Positions 1 through 9,466 of a stretch of 64,000 nt of DNA are shown here, in pieces. Source of the stretch: Platanthera guangdongensis. Taxonomy: Eukaryota; Streptophyta; Magnoliopsida; Asparagales; Orchidaceae. The stretch lies in assembly GCA_039583875.1 (NCBI GenBank), contig CM077166.1:84628564-84692563 (forward strand), in the 5' to 3' direction. The notes under the pieces were generated by a model, which did not search any database, was not told the DNA's origin, and was given only the letters and a program-made list of their open reading frames with translations. Numbering within the stretch: the stretch's first letter is position 1; the number at the start of each line of letters is the position of its first letter. The translations under genes and the position numbers were made by a program.

Positions 1-725
1 CGCCTCGCGCAATTGTTAGTGATAGGGGAACGCATTTCTGTAACGCTCTTATGGCTAAGACGTTAGCTAAATACGGAGTCACACACAAGCTTGCCACCCC
101 CTACCACCCGCAAACAAGTGGCCAAGTCGAGGTAGTAAATCGAGAGATTAAGTGAATTTTAGAAAAAACCGTTTTGCTAAATAGGAAAGATTGGTCCGTT
201 AAACTCGACGATGCGTTGTGGGCGTATCGGACGGCATATAAAACCGCTATCGGATGTACGCCGTTCCGGTTAGTCTACGACAAAGCGTGCCATTTACCCG
301 TAGAATTAGAACATCGCGCACTTTGGGCTTTAAAACTCTTAAACCTCGACTCCAACTTAGCCGCTCAGAATAGAAAACTGCAACTAAACGAGCTCGATGA
401 ATGGCGTGCGAACGCTTACGAGAGCAATAAATTCAATAAGGAGCGCTCTAAGTTATATCACGATCGACATTTAAAGTCCCCAAAAATATTTTCTCCGGGC
501 GATCTTGTCCTTCTTTATAATTCACGCCTTAAGATTTTTTCGGGTAAACTAAAATCTAGATGGTCCGGTCCCTTCTTAGTTGAAGAAGTCTTTCCATATG
601 GGACCGTACTCGTCTCCCACCCGGAAAGAGGTTCGTTTAAAGTAAACGGTCATCGGCTTAAGTTATACATCGCGGGCGACCCAGTGATCGAGCATTACGA
701 AACCATAACCCTCCTAGATTTATAA
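1..725 (+). pseudogene. pol: Ty3/gypsy (Athila/Tat-type) integrase, C-terminal part, one internal stop
   Basis: This is the 3' end of a pol gene whose 5' part lies outside the window. The frame runs from base 3. It contains the second catalytic Asp (codon 21-23, in IVSDRGTHF) and, 35 residues later, the catalytic Glu (codon 129-131, in GQVEVVNRE) of the D,D35E integrase core. The motif [17 protein letters not shown] and the tail motifs [10 protein letters not shown] and SRWSGPF are typical of the Athila/Tat lineages. A TGA at 153-155 interrupts the frame where relatives usually have Arg, so a CGA to TGA change is likely. The frame then stays open to the stop at 723-725. The protein would insert element cDNA into host chromosomes, but this copy cannot make it. 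The family call is firm. The choice between Athila and Tat is not settled here. Confidence 0.88.
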
Positions 726-2564
726 ATCCGCCAAAATAAGTCAAGCTACACGACTATAAACAAAGCGCTCCTGGGAGGCACCCCTCACTTATCTTTTTCG
801 CCCTTTCCTCATTATCTTTGCTGCTTTTTCTAATAAACGCAGGGTTTCTGATCGGCCTCCCCATACGCGTTTCATGGAAGCTTCTACCCCCTTCCCTTTC
901 TTTTCTTTGTACATATTGTCTTTCCTTTCTGTTCCGCATACTTATGATACAACATTGGGGACAATGTTGGACTTAAGTTTGGGGGTATTTTCGTGCTTTA
1001 CTTTCTGCACTTCAATTTTTCTGCATCTCAAAAAAGAAAAATACAAAAAAATACATATAACAACAAAATAAAAACAAAAAAAAAATTAAAAAACATCTTA
1101 AAATGAAACAAAAAAATTTTTAAATGAAAAAACAAACAAATTTTAAATGAAAAAAAAAACAAACAAAAAATTTTAATGAAAAAACAAAAATCCAAAAAAT
1201 TTTGTTTTTTTTTGTTCTCTTTCTCTTTTCCAAAAACTCAAAAAAACAAAACAAAAAATTATTTTGTTTAGTTTCACTTTGTATATATTTTTTGTTTTTT
1301 CTCTCTCCCCCTTCCTCATTCTTGTACAAACCTTTTTCTTTTTCTCCCTTATTTTTGTACATATTATGAAAATTCTCTTAAAAAATACAAAAAAAAAGGA
1401 TAATAGTTCAGAAAACAAAATTTTCAAAAAAATTGCGAAAAACAAAAATACAAAAAAAAAGATAATAAATGAAAAACACAAAAAAAAAATGATAACAAAA
1501 ACTATAAAAAAAAATGTTTTGAAAAAAATAAATTAAATATTCCATACTTAACTTTTCTGCTATCCAAAAATTCTGTTCTGAGTTTATTTATATGTGAATA
1601 CTATTAATTCTCTGTTTGCTACCCGTTTGATAATTATTGATTGAAACATTTAAATATCCGGGGTTAAGTTTTAAAGAATTCTTTATGCTTTGTTAAAACT
1701 AGCGGACTCGTTTTAGGCACTACTTCTAATTTTTCATTAATAGGAGCACGTATATTATGTTAGGAAATAACGACTATAGAATTCAATTATACTTACTTTT
1801 AGCTTTCTGAAAAAATTGGAACGTACAAATTATTAAGGTTGCTCTCAAAAATTTTTAGGATTACAATCTAGTTTTCCTTTCTCCCCTTACTTTTCATGAC
1901 CTACTTGGCATGAAAAATTTTATCCTTAAAAGATCTTATGTCAATGAGAACAAGATTTCGTTCCGTAAACATAGGCACCCAATAATTTTAAAAGATTATA
2001 TAGGGAGTAAGAGGATAAAATTCATTACTCCTACAAATATACATTGGGTTAATTTTTCTTATGAAGTTGAAAAACAAAAATCATATTAGGAAAATAAGAT
2101 TTCGTTTTCCTAATAATCCAAAAGAAAAAAAAACATGGAAGTTCGAAAAAATTACCTCACCTCAAATATCAAAACCCTCTTCATAAACCCACTACCCCCT
2201 TAGCCAATTCCACGATTCTAGAATTAATTCAAAATTTTTTTGAGGGCATAATTAGTAAATTGTATTATTTCCGGTAGCACTCGTATAAGCTAGAGTTCTT
2301 ATAATTCCAAACTATTTCCGTTAATCTAACCATTACAAATGTTGCCTTCTATTTGATTACATCAAGAAGTCTTTTGGCCAAAACTTTTGCGCTATTTAAA
2401 TCATCTACATAATTTTAGGACTTAACTCTTACACCCCGTATATTTATTTCGATCTCTCTTATAATTGATTAAGCGATAGCCAAAACTTAGAGTTTTTTTT
2501 ATTCCTTATAGATTCACCTCAAACTTTTGCTCTGGAATAGCAAAAGCCTAAGTATGGGGGTATT
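726..2564 (+). other. Non-coding 3' region of the Athila/Tat-type element, with polypurine tracts
   Basis: No reading frame with recognisable protein similarity is seen between the integrase stop and the LTR. A purine-rich stretch CTTAAGTTTGGGGG near 970-987 resembles the tract found in this lineage. Bases about 1020-1540 are extremely A/T-rich with long A and T runs, and the short frames there are compositional artefacts. A second tract, AGTATGGGGGTATT (2551-2564), lies directly before the LTR start and is the better candidate for the plus-strand primer. Elements of this lineage may carry an extra ORF here. None is recognisable in this copy. Confidence 0.6.
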
Positions 2565-2737
2565 TGATGAATTGTAAATATGCGTATTTTTATGCACATT
2601 AATTTAGTTATTTTCATTTATTTTCGTCGTTTTTACTTATTTTTGTTCAATAAAATGCTCCTATTCTTGTAATTTTTCTCCTAACTTGTTTTATTTTATT
2701 TTGCAGAAAAATTCCAAAATCTGCCAAAATTTGGGAA

Positions 2738-3290
2738 GTACACGCCCGTGACACATTGGTCACGCCCGTGACTGAGCCGTGACTGTGCATTTCCCGTGAA
2801 ATCGGAAAATTTCTGAAGTAAAAGCTTGACACGCCTGGCGACACGCCCGTGTCACCCGACACGGGGCGTGACCCAAGCCCGTGTCCTCTCCTCTCGACGA
2901 ATTCCGCTCAATGATCGTCGAGTGTCGACACCAACAGTCACGCCCAGTGTCACGCCCGTGACCGAGGGCGTGACCCAATTTCAGCTCAACGATTTTGACT
3001 CGACACTTTCCGCTCGACATTCGTCGAGTGTCGACCCCAACTGTCACGCCCATAGACACGCCCGTGACATGGGGCGTGACCTTTCCAGCTGGCCCGACAA
3101 GATGCTGCCGAGGACATTTGACGCAACCCGCGCCTGGTTCTACCTCCCCGACACGCCCAGAGTCACGCCCGTGACCTGGGGCGTGACTGCTGCGAACTCA
3201 GCCCGAAGTCAACTTTGCTGTCCAATCGCCAGCCGCCTTCATGAATAGTACTGTCACGCCCCCTCTACACGCCCGTGACCGAGGGCGTGT
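2738..3290. repeat. Array of ACACGCCCGTGA-type short palindromes in the LTR
   Basis: Seven copies of a near-palindromic CACGCCCGTG core, flanked by TCA/TGA or ACA/TGT, occur at roughly 2741, 2760, 2842, 2950, 3058, 3163 and 3270. They are mixed with CTCGAC/GTCGAG palindromes such as TCGTCGAGTGTCGA. Later copies are spaced about 105-108 bp. The array lies just upstream of the TATA-like box at 3306, a position expected for U3 regulatory repeats. The short frames across it are not coding. Confidence 0.8.
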
Positions 3291-4377
3291 ACTTAAATTT
3301 TTTTGCCTATAAATTGCCCAGTTCTCTAAGGTCCAAGGGTTCAGATTTTTGGGCCAATTTAGTGTCTTTTTGTGGGCTGCATCCGTGATTTTCAAGGCTA
3401 TGTAAGGAGATTTCTCCCTTTTTTATTTCATTTCTTGTTTTGTCTTAGCTTTAGCCCTTGTAATAGCTTGTAATAGTTCCTAAAAATCAATAAAATGTTA
3501 GTTTTTCTCTTCATATTTAGCTTTGGAATGAACACTTGTGCCCACTTTCCTTCTCATTTTTATCCTTGGTTTTATCTTTGTTCTTCATTTAGTTCTTCTT
3601 TTATGAAAAGTGTGTGTGTCTGTATGAGTGTAACTTATTTCCTTTACATGTTTTTTTTACTTGTTTTCATGCTTAGGGATGATAGGTTTTCCTCTTTACA
3701 TGTTTAGTACTTTACATGCCTTTAATTTTTCTCAAGTTAGGTTTTGTTAGAAATTCATGAAATGATGAATTAGTTTTTTTCTCCATGTCTTCTTTTAATT
3801 TCTTCAACATCTTCACTCTTATGTATGTGTAAAAGAGTTACTAAAGTTTCTTTTGATTTTTTTTACTTAGCTTTATTTTAGGATGAAAACCTTTTTTCTT
3901 CTTTCTCTTTTATTTCAACTTTTTTAGCTCTTTTATGAAATCCTAGGAATGAAAATGTTGAAATTTTTATTTTCCAAAAACTTTGGTTTTTAATTTGTTT
4001 TGAAAAACTTTTGTCTTCTAAAATTATAATTTCTTCTTTTTATTTATTTTTGGCAAAACCTATGCTTGAAATAGTAAAAATTTTAATTTTTAGGTAACTT
4101 TCATTTTGCTTTTTATTTGTGTGTGTGAGTGTATGAGCCTAAACCTCTCTTTTGTTCTTCTTAAATTATGTAGGGTGTGTGAGTGTAGGTGTATAATTTT
4201 TATGCTTTGTTCAAATTATGTAGAGTGTGTGAGTGTAGGTGTATAATTTTCATAATTTGTTTTAATGCTTTCGTTTAAATGCTTTGTTCAATTTTGTAGA
4301 GTGTGTGAGTGTAGGTGTTAGCTTTATTGCTTTCTTGAAATTCATATGGAGTGTGTGTGTTTGTGTGCATTTATTTC

Positions 4378-4727
4378 CGCCTACTCGTTAAGAGTTAAAT
4401 GGCGCATCGTTTTCATTTTCATTCCTACTCGTTCGAGTAGGACTTGTAATTTTCTTTATTTATTTTTCCGCCTACTCACTTGAGTTTAAATGACCGGACT
4501 TTATTTCCCGCCTACTCGTTTGAGTAGGATTTGTAATTTTTCTTTCTTTATTTTTTTTTCCGCCTACTCACTTGAGTTAAATGGCCGGACTTTTTAGCAC
4601 TGTAATCGCATTTGTTTTCTCCTACTCATTCGAGTAGGACTCGCTTTCATTTCAGTCCTACTTGTTTGAGTAGGACTTGCAATTTTCAGCCTTTATTTAC
4701 CGCCCCCACTCGTTTGAGTGGGACTCG
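4378..4727. repeat. Array of CCTACTCGTTTGAGTAGG-type inverted repeats
   Basis: Repeated blocks have arms CTACTC and GAGTAG(G) around a short centre, for example CCTACTCGTTCGAGTAGGA. They are separated by TTATTTTTCCGC-like spacers of variable length. The last copy is altered to CCCCACTCGTTTGAGTGGGA with both arms changed together, which keeps the pairing. This suggests the fold or the symmetry matters, or that copies spread by conversion. No coding content is seen. Confidence 0.75.
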
Positions 4728-5718
4728 CAAATTTAAATTATGCAAATTTCTTTCATGTGTAACTTAGTTCCTTTTTAATTTATAATTTGGAGTGTGCGTG
4801 AGTTCTTGTTCTAGCTAATTTTTTTATTTTTCTAAATGTTGTTATTTTTCTTGTGTCCCCTTCTTATAATCGTTTAGTGTTTTATTTCGAACTCGCGGCT
4901 CACTAAATTATAAGCCGTCCCCATACCGATGTGTGGCTAATCGCTATTAGCCTCGGTATCGAAGAGCTTTGGGACATTTAAAATGATTTATAATAATTAA
5001 AGTTCTTTATTTTCATTTTAATTTAAGCACTTAAGGTTTACCCCGGGTTTACGACGCGTAGGACCACATAATCGATGTGTGGGCCCTATTTCCGTAGTCC
5101 ATATGCTAGCTAACCGAGAGGCCGTGCATATGGACCGATCACCCCTGGGTAAATAGAGTTGCCTGCATACCCTCGAGAGAGGACTAGCGTAATTCTACCG
5201 GATTGGGTTCCCCACCCAATAGCGTGGTTCTTAGCGTAAAGCGGGCGTTAAGAGGAATCCTTCGTCGGACTAACGTTCGGTCGAATAGTCTTAACGTTCA
5301 GGTGAGCAATATTCCTAGAGATAAGTGCGCTCACATTTGTGGAACCTCCACGGCCAAGTTGCCTTATTATTAATTTGAAAACTAAGTCTTTTTATTATTA
5401 AAAATTGTTTTAGTCTTAATCCGATTCGATGCCGAGCGTTAACCCTTCATCGAATATTTTCTAAATCGTTTTTTTTTCGCTCCTTTGCTTTTCCGCCTTT
5501 TATTAAGTAAACAAAAAAAAATCCACCTTTCTTTCAGTAAAATAATAGTCCTCCCGGAGGAGTAAGAATAGTCAACGCGACCCCGAGAACAATACGACCT
5601 CGGTATTCCCCCGAATATCGAGTACTACTTGCGATAGGTGCACTTGCCTACCCGAGCAAGCCCGCGGCGATCGACTCACCGAACCAACCATAGTAAGAGT
5701 CTGTTCGCGGGCCCATCA

Positions 5719-5982
5719 GAACCACTATAAAATTCTTATGTCGTCTGGTTGCTTTCTTTTCCTTTTTGTTTTCTGGCCTTGCTCATGAATGTGCTGTGAT
5801 TAGATAATTGCTGCATCTTGGTTTATTGTATTTGCTTCCCTGCACACACACCTAAATTACAACAACAGTTGTAAAAGTTTTAAAATCACCAACATACTCT
5901 ATTCACCCCCCCCCCTCCTCTAGAGTATATCTGATCTAACTAACACCTTCAGGTAGTATCAAGCATACCTCCTGAACTTTCA
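5719..5982 (+). mobile_element. 5' LTR remnant of the SIRE-like element
   Basis: This stretch matches the last about 260 bp of the 3' LTR (31990-32249) almost base for base, including the C-run near 5906-5917 and the final ...CTGAACTTTCA. Only the 3' end of the LTR remains. The left neighbour is unrelated Athila/Tat LTR sequence, which marks a deletion junction. Confidence 0.9.
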
Positions 5983-5984
5983 AT

Positions 5985-5999
5985 TGGTATCAGAGCCAG
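5985..5999 (+). promoter_or_regulatory. Primer binding site, initiator tRNA-Met type
   Basis: TGGTATCAGAGCCAG begins two bases after the LTR ends in CA. It matches the 3' end complement of plant initiator tRNA-Met, the standard minus-strand primer of plant copia elements. Confidence 0.92.
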
Positions 6000-6141
6000 G
6001 TTGGTTAATAATACCACATCTTCCAGGTTGGTTAAACATACCACACCTTGGTCGTTGCACAGGCTAACACCTGAACCCAAAGATCCTTTAGTTAGATCTG
6101 TTTGTTTTTATTCTGTTATTGGACTTATCCTTCTCACAGAC

Positions 6142-7479
6142 ATGGCTCAAAACAAGGATTATACAAGCATCAGACCTCCAATGTGCAATCTTAATAAGTT
6201 TGCCATCTGGAAGGCAAGAATTAGATTATATATGAACTCCATTGATGAGGATATTTTTTCTGTCATTTCAATAGGTGTTCCTCCAGCTCCTGCAACTTTT
6301 GCCAGCACATCAACTAATCTGAGTGCAGTACCACCTCCAGACAATACTGAAGCCTATAAGAAAGCCAAGATGACTGATGCAAAGGCTATGAATATTCTGA
6401 CCCAAACAATGTCAGATGACATATTTCAGAAGGTGGCTGAGTGCACCTCAGCCAAGTCAATTTGGGACTCTCTCAACCAAATGGTAGCAGGCTCAGCTGA
6501 TGAAAGAAAGGATAGGAGATCCAGTCTCATTTCTCTCTATGAGAATTTCAAAAAGGATGAGACAGAATCTGTGGCTGAGATGTACAATAGATTAAGTTCA
6601 ATCATCAGTGAACTCAAGACTCTTGACAAGGACATCACCTTAACTGAGGTGAATGACAAGATACTGATGTGTTTCCCCAGTTCATGGGATTCCAGAATCT
6701 GGTCAATCAAAGAAGCCAGAAGCCTCAATGAGATTTCAACAGAATCTCTGTTAGGCAAGCTGAGGTCATATGAGCAGCTTGTTAAATCAAGAGAGGCAGC
6801 AGAACAGAAGGCAACTACCCTAGTTAGGAAGGAGCACAACTTGGCCTTCAAAGCTTCTGAAGACAATGAAACATCTACATCCAATGAAGAGTTAATTAGT
6901 CTTTTTGCCAAAAGATTCTACAAAATGGCAAGAAAGGACTTTAGAAGAAAATCATCCAGGCAGGATGATAAGCCCAAATATGACAAGACACCAACTAAGG
7001 AGCTTGTATGTTTTGGATGCAGAAAGCCTGGGCACTATATTTCAGAATGCCCAGAGAATCAGAAAAAGGACAAGGGTAGGGATAAGGATTCCATAAGAAA
7101 ACAAAGCAGCAAACCCTCCTCCAACAAATATAAAAGGAAAGACAAAGGATTTGTTGCTGAGTCCTGGAGTGACACAGAAGAGGAAACATCCTCCTCCAGC
7201 TCCAATGAAGAAGAGGAAGAAGCCATATCCAAGGAGGTGTGCCTAATGTCAATAGATGCCTCCAGAAGCAACTGTGGATCAGAAGAGGATTCTGAAGATG
7301 AAGGTGCCTCAGACTCAGAGGCTGATCAGGTGATTTCTAGTTTTGATTTCAATTCTGACTTATTTAAAGTAGAATTTAAAACTATGTGCATGGTTCTAAT
7401 AAACTCAGAGAAAGAAATAAAAACCTTGAGGACTAGACTAGAAAACCTTGAATCTGTCAGCACAGAAAATAGAAACTAA
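6142..7479 (+). CDS. gag: Gag capsid protein of the SIRE-like copia element
   Basis: This frame of about 445 codons encodes the structural capsid/nucleocapsid protein that packages element RNA in cytoplasmic particles. The ATG at 6142 (MAQNKDYTSIRPP) is chosen because it is the first Met that starts the conserved Gag N-terminus; the frame upstream to 6001 lacks ATG and overlaps the primer site and leader. Residues about 95-230 form the Gag core (SIWDSLNQMVAGSADERKDRR region). A CCHC zinc knuckle, CFGCRKPGHYISEC, lies at residues 290-303 (7009-7050), followed by a basic then very acidic, Ser/Glu-rich tail. The stop at 7477-7479 looks secondary: similarity continues at 7488 in another frame as coiled-coil sequence, so a small indel has cut what was once a longer Gag-Pol. 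The gag domain itself is intact. Confidence 0.85.
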   Translation: MAQNKDYTSIRPPMCNLNKFAIWKARIRLYMNSIDEDIFSVISIGVPPAPATFASTSTNLSAVPPPDNTEAYKKAKMTDAKAMNILTQTMSDDIFQKVAECTSAKSIWDSLNQMVAGSADERKDRRSSLISLYENFKKDETESVAEMYNRLSSIISELKTLDKDITLTEVNDKILMCFPSSWDSRIWSIKEARSLNEISTESLLGKLRSYEQLVKSREAAEQKATTLVRKEHNLAFKASEDNETSTSNEELISLFAKRFYKMARKDFRRKSSRQDDKPKYDKTPTKELVCFGCRKPGHYISECPENQKKDKGRDKDSIRKQSSKPSSNKYKRKDKGFVAESWSDTEEETSSSSSNEEEEEAISKEVCLMSIDASRSNCGSEEDSEDEGASDSEADQVISSFDFNSDLFKVEFKTMCMVLINSEKEIKTLRTRLENLESVSTENRN

Positions 7480-7487
7480 CTGATCAA

Positions 7488-8280
7488 TTGACACTAGCTA
7501 ATGAACAGATAATCAAGTTAAAATATGAATTATGTGAGGCAAAACAACTTGAGCAATCTCTCAATGGGAGAAGCCTCAAGCTGATGGATATCACAAGCAC
7601 AGTAAATGCCAGATTAAATGGCAAGCTGGGCTTGGGTGCTTCATCAAGTTTACCCCCCATAATAAAGAAGAATATACTTTCTACTCCCATAAAGTTTATC
7701 ACTGTTAAAGGTAAAGAGAAACTAATTGAAAAACCCATGTCAGAAAACAAGTCAAATCCCCTAGACAATAGAAACAGAAAATAGAAGAAAGTTGTTAAAA
7801 ACCAAGTTCAGCAGAATTCGTCGAACTCAGATCGACGAAATCCTGCAAGTTCGTCGAACCCCAATCGACGAACGCTGAACGCAAACTTCAGAAATAATTA
7901 TTCGTCCAACTGCGATCGACGAACTGTGTATGGTTCGTCGAGCAGAGGTCGACGAACGTGGGACGCAGAAAATGAGCATGGTCATTCTTTGAGTGGAGGT
8001 CGACGATCTCATCCCCGTTCGTCGAACTCTGGTCGACGAACTCACAATAATTCGTCGATCCCAGAATGACCAAATATAAATCATTTCTCCTATAGAAATT
8101 TTAAAGCAGCTAATAAGACATTTAATCCAGTAGCTGATTGGATAATCCCACCTAGGAGATATCACCCTCTAGGGTATAAGTTTCAACCTGCCTTATCAGT
8201 CATTTCTAGTTTTACTTTTCAGCCAAACCAAGGACCCAAGATAACCTGGGTCAAGAACAATTGAGCTTTATTTTTTAATG
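7488..8280 (+). pseudogene. Gag-Pol linker of the SIRE-like element, frameshifted, with repeat-encoded SSN/DRR segment
   Basis: After a frameshift near 7480 the reading continues as a helical segment (LANEQIIKLKYELCEAKQ) to a stop at 7784. A further segment from about 7788 is made by the palindromic DNA array and would read as NSSNSDRRN / SSNPNRRT-like units. It ends in a stop near 8069 and continues brokenly with PVADWIIPPRRYHPLGYKF to a stop near 8262. SIRE elements have a variable linker here between Gag and protease. This copy is non-functional. Confidence 0.6.
7817..8070. repeat. Array of TTCGTCGA-N7-TCGACGAA palindromes inside gag-pol
   Basis: At least six blocks of 23 bp carry 8-base arms TTCGTCGA and TCGACGAA separated by a 7-base centre. 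Clear copies start at 7817, 7850, 7901, 7933 and 8018, and degenerate ones near 7984 and 8051. Centres vary (ACTCAGA, ACCCCAA, GCAGAGG, ACTCTGG) while the arms stay constant. The array lies in the protein-coding linker, yet the same 23-bp format recurs in non-coding parts of the same element at 26855-27130 and in the LTR. Confidence 0.85.
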
Positions 8281-8283
8281 CAG

Positions 8284-9466
8284 GTACAGGTGAAGAGCTG
8301 TCCAAGGTTGAGTCAGACCTGGTACCTGGACAGTGGCTGCTCTAAGCACATGACTGGAAGTAAAGCAAATCTCTCCAGCTACAAGTCCAAGCTAGGACCA
8401 AAGGTGATATTTGGAGACTCAAAGAGTGGTTAGTTAGAAGGATATGGAAGAGTAAGCATTGGAGCAGTGACCTTCAAAAAGGTTTCACCACCGTGTGAGT
8501 CTATGGATGGACTAAACCTTACCCAAGAGGTTCCAACTCATCCCACTCCACAGGCTGCTGAAGATAGTGAAGAAGAAGTCCAAGAGGAAGTAACTGAACT
8601 TCCATCAACAGCCAGTACTATTCCTCAAGAGGAATTATTTACAGAAGCTAGTTCTCAACCAACTCCACCAACTGATCTTGTCACACTTAGAGATCACCCC
8701 AGATCTCAAGTGATTGGAGACATTTTAGTTGGTGTACAGACAAGACATCAGCTCAATCAATACTTGATGCATGCCTGTTTTCTCTCTCAAATTAAACCTC
8801 TCACCATCCATGAAGCTGAGCAAGATCCCCACTGGATTCTTGCAATGCAAGAGGAACTAAATCAATTTGAGAGATGTAGAGTTTGGGATTTGGTTCCAAG
8901 ACCCCATAACTACCCAGTTATTAGAACCAAATGGGTCTATAGGAACAAATTGGATGCACAAGGGAACATAGTAAGAAACAAGACTAGACTTGTTGCTCAA
9001 GGCTATATGCAAGATGAAGGAATAGACTATGACCAAACCTTTGCCCCTGTTGCAAGGTTGGAGGCCATTAGAATATTCCTAGCCTATGCAGCCTACAGAA
9101 AGTTCAAAGTATTCCAGATGGATGTTAAGAGTGCCTTTCTGAATGGTGTACTTCAAGAAGAGGTTTATGTAGAACAACCTCCAGGTTTTATCTCTCTAAC
9201 TCAACCCTCTTATGTTTACAAATTGCATAAAGCTCTCTATGGTTTAAAGCAAGCTTCAAGAGCTTGGTATGAGACCTTAGCAAGATTTCTTTTAGAGCAT
9301 AAATTTACAAGAGGAACCATATATAAAACTCTTTTCACTAGACATCATAAGGACCAAATCTTTTTGGTACAAATATATGTGGATGACATTATTTTTGGGT
9401 CTACTGATCCCAAATTGTGCAAGAGGTTTGCTGACCTCATGCATTCCAAATTTCAGATGAGTAGCA
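8284..9466 (+). pseudogene. pol: Copia protease remnant fused to reverse transcriptase; integrase deleted
   Basis: The protease motif WYLDSGCSKHMTG is present, with active-site DSG at 8329-8337. An in-frame TAG follows at 8431-8433. At about 8485 the sequence jumps from the protease C-terminus (VTFKKV) directly to the spacer before RT, so the whole integrase and the GAG-pre-integrase region are missing. The RT is well kept: [47 protein letters not shown] and the catalytic YVDDIIFGS. The frame is cut at 9466 by the Tekay-like insertion and resumes at 25986. Deleting the insertion and one target copy restores continuous RT sequence (FQMSS then MGELSYFLGLQV), which proves the nesting. Confidence 0.9.

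Larger units (their letters stand above)
2565..5718 (+). mobile_element. 3' LTR of the Athila/Tat-type element, truncated at its 3' end
   Basis: The LTR begins TGATGAATTG right after the polypurine tract. A TATA-like CCTATAAATT sits at about 3306 and poly(A)-like AATAAA signals follow near 3489, so the promoter and transcript end lie inside. It carries two arrays of short palindromes, listed separately. The remaining sequence (about 3400-4370 and 4740-5700) is T-rich then mixed non-coding LTR sequence, without a gene. The right end is not a normal CA terminus: at 5718/5719 it runs straight into the interior of a copia LTR, so its 3' end was lost in a deletion. The second LTR copy is outside the window, so the LTR call rests on the tract, the TG start and the promoter-like signals. 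Confidence 0.65.

Noticed and set aside
1020..1540. Small genes in the A/T-rich stretch after the integrase
   Set aside because: Frames consist of Lys/Asn/Phe runs from homopolymers on both strands.
6001..6141. Upstream extension of the SIRE-like Gag
   Set aside because: The extension has no ATG and overlaps the primer binding site and leader; the conserved Gag N-terminus begins at ATG 6142.
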